From a virus: 35,032 bases of DNA. The notes below the pieces were generated by a model, which saw nothing but the letters and a program-made list of their open reading frames with translations, was not told where the DNA came from and did not search any database. A program made the position numbers and the translations under genes. Below, in pieces: positions 7,486-15,200 of this stretch (positions are counted from its first letter, which is position 1; the number at the start of each line of letters is the position of its first letter). The stretch covers positions 1-35,032 of the IMG/VR virus record IMGVR_UViG_3300020204_000184. One strand, 5' to 3'.

Positions 7486-8288
7486 ACCTTAAACACCTTG
7501 CCGTCCACTACGCAAGAATAATCAGGAGATATGTGAATCATTTGAATATGAGGATACTTACCATTTTCAATATAAGCAACCGCAAATCCCTTTTGCCAAT
7601 CATGATGTTGCATATACTTCATGCCAGAACTTTTTTCATCACACATGTGTCCAATTTCAAATCCACGAATTGTTTCCCCCTTGCCCTTATTTCTAAGTTC
7701 ATAGGTCTGGAAGTGTGCTGCCATTCTATGAGAATGGCCACGAATTAAAGATACTTGCATCTGATTCATGTCTGCCCTTACTGCGCCAGCCTCAGCAATG
7801 GACAGCCCGTGATGAACATGAATATCTCCGTAACGTTTTTTGGGCAGATCATCATAATAAATATAATCATAGCCCAATGAATCTAGACCCCATAATGCTT
7901 CGGGCGTTACAATATTAAGAAATTCTGGAAGCTTGGCATCCATATATTTAAAAATACGAATATCATGATTTCCTAGGGCTGAAAATAATTCTGCATTTGG
8001 CCCAGCAACTTCTCTGTTTTTAGCGTAAAATTCTTTAGCAACCTTTGCCTCATGCTGCATTAAAGGAACAATTGCTGCGCCATTTTGATCTTTATACATT
8101 TTAAGAAATTCTGCAGAACGGCCTTCGGTAAATCTGCTATAGCATGCCTGATCATCGGTATCGCCAAGAATGTCTACCACATCTGGCTTAAACCATTCCA
8201 TTACCTTAAACCAAAGCTCTATTGCTTTATCGTCTTGATAGGGGCACTGCTGGTCGGACGAAAGCATCCATTTTAAATCATTTGTCAT
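7482..8288 (-). CDS. metallophosphoesterase
   Basis: A 268-residue calcineurin-like phosphoesterase, first gene of the replication run. The motifs appear in order: SSDQQCPYQD (motif I), DILGDTDD (GDxxD), SALGNHDIR (GNHD), IHVHHG, and RGHSHRMA (GHxH). These give the dinuclear metal site. In motif I the usual D-x-H reads D-x-Q, so one metal ligand is replaced or supplied elsewhere. Its substrate is unknown; phage members are proposed to process DNA ends or nucleotides, but nothing in the sequence decides this. A sigma70-like promoter lies 48 bases upstream, and AGGTG precedes the ATG. Confidence 0.88.
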   Translation of the reverse strand: MTNDLKWMLSSDQQCPYQDDKAIELWFKVMEWFKPDVVDILGDTDDQACYSRFTEGRSAEFLKMYKDQNGAAIVPLMQHEAKVAKEFYAKNREVAGPNAELFSALGNHDIRIFKYMDAKLPEFLNIVTPEALWGLDSLGYDYIYYDDLPKKRYGDIHVHHGLSIAEAGAVRADMNQMQVSLIRGHSHRMAAHFQTYELRNKGKGETIRGFEIGHMCDEKSSGMKYMQHHDWQKGFAVAYIENGKYPHIQMIHISPDYSCVVDGKVFKV

Positions 8289-8305
8289 TAAACACCTAGG
8301 TATAA

Positions 8306-8328
8306 ACGCAAATACTTTATATTAGCGT
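8306..8328. repeat. imperfect inverted repeat in the leader of the replication promoter
   Basis: ACGCAAATA-CTTTA-TATTAGCGT: nine-base arms with one mismatch and a five-base centre. It covers roughly +2 to +24 relative to the expected start of transcription from the promoter at 8336-8363. This is where a repressor would block initiation or an mRNA hairpin would form. Confidence 0.5.
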
Positions 8329-8335
8329 AAAGAGA

Positions 8336-8363
8336 ATTGTAACATTAATTTGTAAACTGTCAA
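8336..8363 (-). promoter_or_regulatory. sigma70-like promoter for the replication genes
   Basis: On the minus strand: perfect -35 TTGACA (8358-8363), 16-base spacer, -10 TACAAT (8336-8341) preceded by TGT, an extended -10. It lies in the 78-base gap between the last structural-side gene and the metallophosphoesterase gene, which is the only clear module boundary. A second small inverted repeat, CAATA-CC-TATTG at 8361-8372, overlaps the -35. Confidence 0.75.
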
Positions 8364-8366
8364 TAC

Positions 8367-8804
8367 CTATTGTTCTACTTTATATTTGGCAGAACTAATC
8401 CAATTTACTCTAAGCAGTGGGAATGGTCCTGGATTTTTTGTATTTCCATCTTTATACCAGGCTTGTATCTCTGGAGAAAAATCACCTTTTACTGAAACTC
8501 TAATTTCATTTGCACCAGGATTATCTAGCTTAGGTGTGCATACAGTAACTGGATCTTCATATTTTGAAGAATCCCATGTGAATCCACAACTTGCTGGTTT
8601 AGCTTCTTGTCCGTTAGGCATATTCTTAAACTCTACAACCCCAGATCTGTGATGAAATGTGAAATTTCTTGTAGCCCCATTAATTGTTGTGCTAATTAAA
8701 TTGTATGCATTTCCAGCAGTAGCACGTATTTCATTTACTTGTTGCTGGATAGCTCTTAATTTTTGTGGATCTACTGGTTCTCCATCTGCAAAAACTGTTG
8801 ACAA
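8367..8804 (-). CDS. hypothetical protein at the end of the tail-fibre genes
   Basis: A 145-residue protein, not recognised. Residues 10-40 (DPQKLRAIQQQVNEIRATAG) form a likely helix or coiled coil, followed by a strand-rich domain with two cysteines (SCGFTWDSS, TVCTPKL) and several Trp/Tyr residues, compatible with a small beta-sandwich. This resembles the stalk-plus-head plan of small trimeric phage surface or fibre proteins, and the position after the fibre genes agrees, but this is inference. It starts with TTG at 8802-8804; GGAGAG lies seven bases upstream, overlapping the stop of the previous gene. Confidence 0.75.
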   Translation of the reverse strand: MSTVFADGEPVDPQKLRAIQQQVNEIRATAGNAYNLISTTINGATRNFTFHHRSGVVEFKNMPNGQEAKPASCGFTWDSSKYEDPVTVCTPKLDNPGANEIRVSVKGDFSPEIQAWYKDGNTKNPGPFPLLRVNWISSAKYKVEQ

Positions 8805-8805
8805 T

Positions 8806-8976
8806 TTACTCTCCTAATTTTTTGTCTAAGGATTTATTATATTCTTCCTTAGCCCGTTCTTTTTCAGATAACTCGGTCAGCTCTGCCCTAAGCAAAGCAA
8901 TCTGAGTTTCATAGCCTGTTACTAATTGCCCAATTCTTTCTTGTAAAGCGGTAACAACTAATTCCAAATTTGGCAT
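8806..8976 (-). CDS. 56-residue coiled-coil protein
   Basis: A short gene I read directly: it starts MPNLELVVTALQERIGQLVT and ends in EKERAKEEYNKSLDKKLGE. Almost the whole protein has heptad spacing of Leu/Ile/Val with charged residues between, so it should be a coiled coil. It fills the gap between its neighbours exactly: GGTAAGG precedes the ATG and its stop lies directly before the TTG of the next gene. The function is unknown; small coiled coils next to fibre genes may be trimerisation partners or chaperones. Confidence 0.72.
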   Translation of the reverse strand: MPNLELVVTALQERIGQLVTGYETQIALLRAELTELSEKERAKEEYNKSLDKKLGE

Positions 8977-8983
8977 ACCTTAC

Positions 8984-9202
8984 CTATTCTGTTAATTGAT
9001 TAACTGCTGAAAGTTCAGAGTTTAATGCGGACACCTGGTTATCAACTTCTTCAATAGCGTCTTGAATTACATTGTATGCGCTTTCGTCTGGAGTAGCTTT
9101 TGCATTTTCTACAATAGCATCTAACTCAAGACCGTATTTGCGATACTCAAGCTGTCTCAGCTTGGAATTGATAATTTCTAATTTATCTGATTTTGTTAAC
9201 AT
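8984..9202 (-). CDS. 72-residue coiled-coil protein
   Basis: Small, helical and highly charged (MLTKSDKLEIINSKLRQLEY at the N-terminus, VDNQVSALNSELSAVNQL at the C-terminus), with two heptad-like segments separated by an ATPDES turn. This is consistent with an antiparallel helical hairpin. A very strong ribosome binding site (AAGGAGG) and a likely promoter at 9220-9247 sit immediately upstream. The function is unknown; it is one of three consecutive coiled-coil genes after the fibre gene. Confidence 0.72.
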   Translation of the reverse strand: MLTKSDKLEIINSKLRQLEYRKYGLELDAIVENAKATPDESAYNVIQDAIEEVDNQVSALNSELSAVNQLTE

Positions 9203-9219
9203 TTGTTTCCTCCTTATAT

Positions 9220-9247
9220 ATTATATCATTTTATTGTATATTGTCTA
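9220..9247 (-). promoter_or_regulatory. possible sigma70-like promoter for the small coiled-coil genes
   Basis: On the minus strand: -35 TAGACA (9242-9247), 16-base spacer, -10 TATAAT (9220-9225) preceded by TGA, an extended -10. The expected start of transcription is about 11 bases before the ATG at 9202, so the leader would hold little more than the ribosome binding site. The -35 lies inside the upstream gene. Confidence 0.5.
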
Positions 9248-9434
9248 TAGCCTGCTGTAGACTATTTTTTATAGCAATATAATCCTCAAGCAACTCGTTA
9301 TATCCATCAATTTTTGAAGCATATTCTGAGCCTTCTTTTTCTGCCTCTGATATTTTAGTATAAACGTCAGAAATTTTAAAATTGTATTCATTTATTCTTT
9401 CTAATATCATATCTATTTTATTTAAGTTTTCCAT
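9231..9434 (-). CDS. 67-residue coiled-coil protein
   Basis: A helical protein with heptad-like hydrophobic spacing (NLNKIDMILERINEYNFKI, then LLEDYIAIKNSLQQAID). GTAGGAT precedes the ATG, and the gene begins just one base past the fibre stop codon, so it is co-translated with the large fibre. The function is unknown; a fibre-assembly or attachment role fits the position but is unproven. Confidence 0.72.
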   Translation of the reverse strand: MENLNKIDMILERINEYNFKISDVYTKISEAEKEGSEYASKIDGYNELLEDYIAIKNSLQQAIDNIQ

Positions 9435-9435
9435 T

Positions 9436-12273
9436 TTATCCTACCGCCGTTGTATAGCTTCCAGTGCCAACAGAGTTTACTGCAGCAACAAATACTCTAA
9501 TCCATGTCGATGAAGTATTTATAACACGACCAGAAGTTACTGATGTAGATGTTGTAAAGAATGGGGATGCGGCTGTATATGTTGGTGTAGTTGTGGTTGC
9601 TGGTATTCGTGTTGTTGCTGCACTCCATGGTCCAGTAGAAGAGCTTCCTCTTTCAACATACACTCTGTAACCAGTAATTGCTGATCCTCCATTGTTCGCT
9701 GGTGCTGACCAACTTGCAGACCAGTTTAAATTTGTACCACTTAATGAAGAGGTTGCACTAAGACTTTGAACAGGTCCAGGTGTTGTGGCTGCCGATTGCC
9801 ATCTAGCGTACATAGTTATAGAAGATGGTGGAGTGAATGAGCCACCAGCATTTACGGAATACAAGAAATCTGCAGATGGACTATCTCTCCAGTATAAGAA
9901 TGTAAACCCGCTTCTAGTTGGAGTAGGGGCTGTCACTGAAGATCCCGCATTTACGGTATTTGAGGTCGGGCTAACAGATCCACCGTTTGCATTCCATGTT
10001 ACTGTATATTGTACTGTAGACGACGTACCGCTTGCAGTTATATTTACAGAATTATATCCAGATAATGAGTATCTAACAGTTACTGTTGATGATGCACCAT
10101 TTCCTAATCCAGAGGCTGACAATGCTCCAGTAGACGAGTTTACTGAAGCACTACCAGCAGTTTGAGATACAACAGAATATGTTCCTCCAGTTGGGTTTGG
10201 CGCTGTTGATATAGTTGCACTCCATCCACCAGTTGTTGGTGTAGCAGTTCCGTACGCAGGATTTGTTGTTAAGTTGGATAGGGCTTGGCCATTTGCTGTT
10301 ATATTAACAGGATTATATCCAGACCTATTGTATTGTATGGTTACTGTTGAGGACTGTCCTGCATTTAGTCCACTTGCAGTTAGTGCTCCAGTAGACGAGT
10401 TTACTGAAGCGCTACCAGCAGTTTGAGATACAACAGAATACGTTCCTCCAGTTGGGTTTGGCGCTGTTGATATAGTTGCACTCCATCCACCAGATACTCT
10501 TGTGGCAGCTCCATAAGCTGGATTTGTTATTAAGTTTGGAATAGCTCTGGTTCCAGAATCTGGTCCACCCCAATCAGACTTTGTTCCTGCTGGATTTCCA
10601 GACCTAAAAGCTTGCACATAATAATTACGTGTAACGCCAGCGCCCATTGAATCATCTAAGTAAGATGTTCCTGTAATATTTTGAAAATCTGGAGTTGAAT
10701 CATAACTTGGTGTTGATCCATACCAAACTCCATAGTATGCTGCTCCAGAAACTGCATTCCACGTAACATTAATTCCGTCTGTTCTTGTGTCTGTAGCATT
10801 TACTCCTGATGGAGTTGCTAATTTGCTTAATGCTGACCCATTTGCTGTAATATCTACCGTATTGTATCCAGATAAGGAATATCTTACGGTTACGGTTGAA
10901 GAGGCTCCTACAGAAAGACCGCTTGCAGTTAATGCTCCAGTAGAAGAGTTTACCGATGCACTACCAGCAGTTTGTGAAACCACAGAATATGTTCCACCAG
11001 TTGGGTTTGGTTGTGTACTAATTGATGCTGTCCACCCACCGCCAGTCGATGTGGAAGATCCATAAGCTGGAGTTGTTGTTAAGTTTTGTAATATTCTAGT
11101 TCCAGAATCTGGTCCACCCCAATCAGACTTTGTTCCTGCTGGATTTCCAGACCTAAAAGCTTGCACATAATAATCACGTGTAACGCCAGCGCCCACTGAA
11201 TCATCTAAGTAAGATGTTCCCGTAATATTTTGAAAATCTGGAGTTGAATCATAACTTGGTGTAGGTCCATACCAAATTCCGTAGTATGCTGCTCCAGAAA
11301 CAGCTGTCCAAGTAATGTTAATTCCGTCTGCTCTATTATCAGACGCTGTAACATTTGTAGGGGTAGCAAGTTTTGCAGAAGCAACCACTGAAGTAGTTTT
11401 AGCAACTTCAGTTGATCCATTAGTGGTGCCAAGCTCATAATCTGTTCCTGAATTAAAAACCTCTTCAATTGCATAAATATAATTATCTAAATCTGATGAT
11501 GTCGTTGTATAAGAATATGGGCTTGCTGGAGGTGGAGACGAAGTGCTATCTTGTATTGGGCTTCCTGCACTGCCGCTCTTTAGTTGTGAAGCAGTTAGTG
11601 TTGATGATGTGCTTCTGTACCATTTTATTGTGCTTCTACCTGATTCTATTTTATAGGGATCAGTTATATTCCACCCAGAAGAATAATTAATTGTGTTTCC
11701 TACTGTTGGCGTTAAATTACTTAATTGTCCATTAGATGATATTATTGGTTTTTGCCTAACAACATAATATCTTAAAGATTCTGCTTCACCATCATATGCA
11801 GCTCCGCCAGACGCTTTTGCTTTTACAAAAAATGTTACATATCCCCTATCATAATTTGCGCTTGTTGTTCCAGTTAAAGTAAAGTCATTTGTAGTTCCAG
11901 AAAGGGGAGCAAGTGTTGGATTATAATTTTTAGTTGTCTCTGAAATATCTAAATATGTATATGCTACCCATTTGTATTGATAAGATGAAATAACATAACC
12001 ATTAGGATTGAATGTTCCTCTATTTCCTCTATATGTTGTTCCCACCCTTAAAACTGTTCCATAAGGCAATTCGGTAGATGAGCCTGTTGTAGATATCCAA
12101 GGATTTGTAGTTGCATATATTCCAGAAAGTGGCCACACTCTGACATATCCAGCACCTAGAAATGCATGGACGAATCTTATTGCTGCAGACCAACCAGTTT
12201 CTGTTTTTGCATATATCTTTTTTACAGGTGTTGACCAGCCGCTACTTAATCTTGCATAAATATCTGATGGCAT
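9436..12273 (-). CDS. tail fibre with duplicated fibronectin/Ig-like modules
   Basis: A 945-residue surface protein, likely a receptor-contacting tail fibre. Layout by residue: 1-50 contains short repeats (ARLSSGWSTPVKKIYAKTETGWS) that probably anchor it; 50-300 is a strand-rich region; 301-393 is a fibronectin-III-like module; 394-483 is an Ig-like module; 484-576 repeats the first module and 577-665 the second; 666-750 is a third Ig-like copy. Residues 754-826 match an InlB B-repeat/Flg_new type domain (VTWNANGGSVSP ... MYARWQ), and 829-945 is a final fibronectin-like domain. No enzymatic motif is visible. AGGAT precedes the ATG, eight bases after the previous gene's stop. Ser, Thr and Gly are very abundant, as in exposed fibres. 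Confidence 0.85.
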   Translation of the reverse strand: MPSDIYARLSSGWSTPVKKIYAKTETGWSAAIRFVHAFLGAGYVRVWPLSGIYATTNPWISTTGSSTELPYGTVLRVGTTYRGNRGTFNPNGYVISSYQYKWVAYTYLDISETTKNYNPTLAPLSGTTNDFTLTGTTSANYDRGYVTFFVKAKASGGAAYDGEAESLRYYVVRQKPIISSNGQLSNLTPTVGNTINYSSGWNITDPYKIESGRSTIKWYRSTSSTLTASQLKSGSAGSPIQDSTSSPPPASPYSYTTTSSDLDNYIYAIEEVFNSGTDYELGTTNGSTEVAKTTSVVASAKLATPTNVTASDNRADGINITWTAVSGAAYYGIWYGPTPSYDSTPDFQNITGTSYLDDSVGAGVTRDYYVQAFRSGNPAGTKSDWGGPDSGTRILQNLTTTPAYGSSTSTGGGWTASISTQPNPTGGTYSVVSQTAGSASVNSSTGALTASGLSVGASSTVTVRYSLSGYNTVDITANGSALSKLATPSGVNATDTRTDGINVTWNAVSGAAYYGVWYGSTPSYDSTPDFQNITGTSYLDDSMGAGVTRNYYVQAFRSGNPAGTKSDWGGPDSGTRAIPNLITNPAYGAATRVSGGWSATISTAPNPTGGTYSVVSQTAGSASVNSSTGALTASGLNAGQSSTVTIQYNRSGYNPVNITANGQALSNLTTNPAYGTATPTTGGWSATISTAPNPTGGTYSVVSQTAGSASVNSSTGALSASGLGNGASSTVTVRYSLSGYNSVNITASGTSSTVQYTVTWNANGGSVSPTSNTVNAGSSVTAPTPTRSGFTFLYWRDSPSADFLYSVNAGGSFTPPSSITMYARWQSAATTPGPVQSLSATSSLSGTNLNWSASWSAPANNGGSAITGYRVYVERGSSSTGPWSAATTRIPATTTTPTYTAASPFFTTSTSVTSGRVINTSSTWIRVFVAAVNSVGTGSYTTAVG
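10024..10278 (-). repeat. third Ig-like module copy in the fibre gene
   Basis: Codes for residues 666-750, starting LSNLTTNPAYGTATPTTGGW. It is a near copy of the Ig-like modules at 10825-11094 and 10279-10545, sharing the stretch PNPTGGTYSVVSQTAGSASV. Confidence 0.8.
10279..10824 (-). repeat. second fibronectin plus Ig-like supermodule in the fibre gene
   Basis: Codes for residues 484-665. It repeats 10825-11373 at an offset of 549 bases (183 codons). The first 85 or so bases from 10551 are almost identical to those from 11100, which points to recent duplication or gene conversion. Confidence 0.85.
10825..11373 (-). repeat. first fibronectin plus Ig-like supermodule in the fibre gene
   Basis: Codes for residues 301-483: a fibronectin-like half (KLATPTNVTASDNRADGINI onward) and an Ig-like half. 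It is the upstream copy of the duplicated pair. Confidence 0.85.
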
Positions 12274-12281
12274 ATTTTATC

Positions 12282-15200
12282 CTATATCTGTATCCAGATA
12301 TCTCCCTGTATGCCCCCAGATGGGGCACTTGTTGCTACTGTAATATTTCTAACAGCTTTTGTAAATGAATCAGTTCCAGTCGCCTCTGCAACATATACCG
12401 CACCTAATCCACCAGATATATTTACCCTACCTTCCAAATCAATACTATGTGTAGCACTGATCAGCCCACCGTTAGGTTGAATTCTTATTTTTGAGCCAGA
12501 TCCAGTACTAATCATAAAATTATTATCTACAAATGCTACGTTTACTCCAACCGAACCTTTTTGAAAAGCAATTCCTAAAGAAGAAAAATTTGAATAGTTT
12601 GCACCATTATTAGACTGAATAGTAAGGGCTCCTCCTGAATTCCACCCAGTTGAAGTATCTACAAGTGAGATAATGGCATCACTTCCAACTGTAGTTGTTC
12701 TTGTTCCAGATGTTATAGTGAGAGAACCGTTTGTTAAAATTGCTCCAGATGCACTTAAAATACCACCTGATGAAACCCCAAATTTATTAGATTGAGTTGT
12801 TATAGTTCCATCTGTTGCAATATCTAAACTTGTTGTGTCTAATGATTTAGCAATTAAATCTCCTTGAATTAATACATTTGATCCTATTGTAATTTGCCCT
12901 GTAGTTCCTTTTGTTATACCAGTAGGTCCGCCCAATCTGAATGAGCCGTCGCCATTCCAATGGTCTCCTCCATTAACAATATTTCCTTTTATTTCAAGAG
13001 TTGTATTATAATTTGACCATTTCACATATGCATTAGCATTACCAATATTAAATGCTGGATACAAAACTCCAGCCTGAGAATCCCATCCCATATAGAATCC
13101 AGCGTTTGTGCTTGCGTAAGAATTTTTTGCAATTGTGCTTCCGCCCGAAACATAAGATGAATAAATAGCAGCGCCACTATTTTCAATTATTAAATTACTT
13201 ACTAATGATCCATCAACTCCAAATTTTGCTGCTTTGCTTAAAGCGGTACTTGCATTTGCAGCAGCTGCTACAGCAGCATTTTGTGCAGCAGTAATGTCAG
13301 CATCCTTCATTCTCTCCCAAGTTGTGCCATTGTATCTCTTAAAATAATCAAAATTAGTATCAAACCATATGTCTCCAGAATTTGGATTAACTGGCGCTGA
13401 GGCGCCAAAAGTTGTCTGAGCTTTTGTATTTGCAGTACTTAATGCACTTTGTGCAGCAGATTGTGCAGCGGTAATATCAGAATCTTTCATTCTGACCCAA
13501 GCGGTTCCATCATAAACTTTAAAATAATTTATTCCAGTACTTGTATCAAACCAAACGTCGCCAGATATTGGGCTTGATGGTTCTGTCGATCCAAAGGTAG
13601 TTTTTGTTTTTGTATTTGCAACAGATTTTGCGGCTTCTGAATCTTGTGCGATTACCCATGCGGTACCGCTCCAGATTTTTAATTGATTATTGTTTGCTGT
13701 ATCTACCCAAGCATCTCCCTGCTTATGCCCACCAGAAGGAACTGCAGGTGTGCTTGATGAATAATAAACCTTTGATGTGTCATTCAGCAGTCCGCCTAAT
13801 GACGAGCCAGCCTCTACTGTAAGCTTTCCAGATATTATTGCACCTGTTGCATAAAGTTGACCATCCGCATTTACCTGGAAGCCAGCCTGTCCATTTGTAG
13901 CATTATTTGATGATGGAGTAGATGTTGTTCCTGCCCATAAAACAATGTCTGAACCAGAAGTTCCTTTTGGTTTTATTCCAACGTACCCTCCAGCATTTGT
14001 TGCAATAATAGATGTGGATCCAACATTTGAACCAGATGTTAATGTTATTCCACTAGAAGATATTGTTGATTCTCCTACATTCCACCCTCCAATTTCTGCA
14101 CTCTTAGTAACAAATCTTCCAGTTGCTCCACTTATTGTTGTAATGTCTGAAACAGTTGATGAATTAAATTTTAATCCAGTACTGTTTAATATATACCCAG
14201 CTCCATCTATATCAGATTGATTTTGATTCATTACACCACTAAATAATGATCCGCCAGATTTAATTTCTACATGTCCAGAAAAATTACCCTTTTTAGCTCT
14301 TATATCTCCTTGTACAATAAATGCTTGACCATTCCATTGTATATAGTTTTCTGAGTCTCCACCTAATTTAAATGCGGCAGAAGCATTAGAATCTATATAC
14401 CAATAGTTATCGTCATTAAATCTAATACCACGTTTTCCTGGTTCTACGGCATATCCAAATCTAAATTCACCCACATCAGATCCAGAGTTGGCGCCAAAGT
14501 ATCCTGAAGTCGTAACATTTGTTCCTATAAAAGGAGTGCCGCTTACTGTTACATTTGCTCCTGATGTATAGGTAACAGATTCTTTATTAAATTCATTAAA
14601 TGAGCCTACGGCTATTTCGTATGTTGTTCCTACCGCTAAGCCAGTCAGCCTATATGTTGTAGCAGATCCTGGAGAATCAACATAAGACCATTCTTCAAAA
14701 GGAGCCGATGCCTTATATGGTCTATACCTTATCCTATAGCCTCGTATGTTTGAAGATGAAAGGTGAGGTGTCCAACTAAAATTAATAAACCCATTAAACC
14801 CAATAGATCCAGAACTATCTAATCCACCAGTTCCGCTAAATGAAGTCGGAGGATTTGGAGCTTCATCATTAAGAGAAACTAAGGGGTCTGGAGTTACGTT
14901 AACTATATTACTATATCCAGTAAGTCCTCCACGTATTTTAGAAAACCTAGCTCTTACTTGACGTGGCAATGAATTGCCTGCTGAAACATATACTGGATTT
15001 GATGAAGAAGATCCTCTATCTACCCAGGTTGCTCCGTTGTCAGTACTATCTTCAATATATATTCTGTCAAATTCTGAATTGTTAGTATATGAAACAGTAT
15101 AAGACAATGGACCTTTTATTGCTGAAATAACTGGTGGAGTCAATGGATCCGTATACATGGTTACCTGGTATCCAGTAACTAAACTTGTTTGTAAGTTTTT

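Noticed and set aside
10024-11373. Repeats in the fibre gene as a CRISPR array
   Set aside because: They are long, coding, in frame and without short regular spacers.
9785-14220. Plus-strand open frames opposite the fibre and tail-tip genes
   Set aside because: They are rich in Pro/Val/Ala because they mirror Ser/Thr/Gly repeats on the minus strand; they show no starts with ribosome binding sites.
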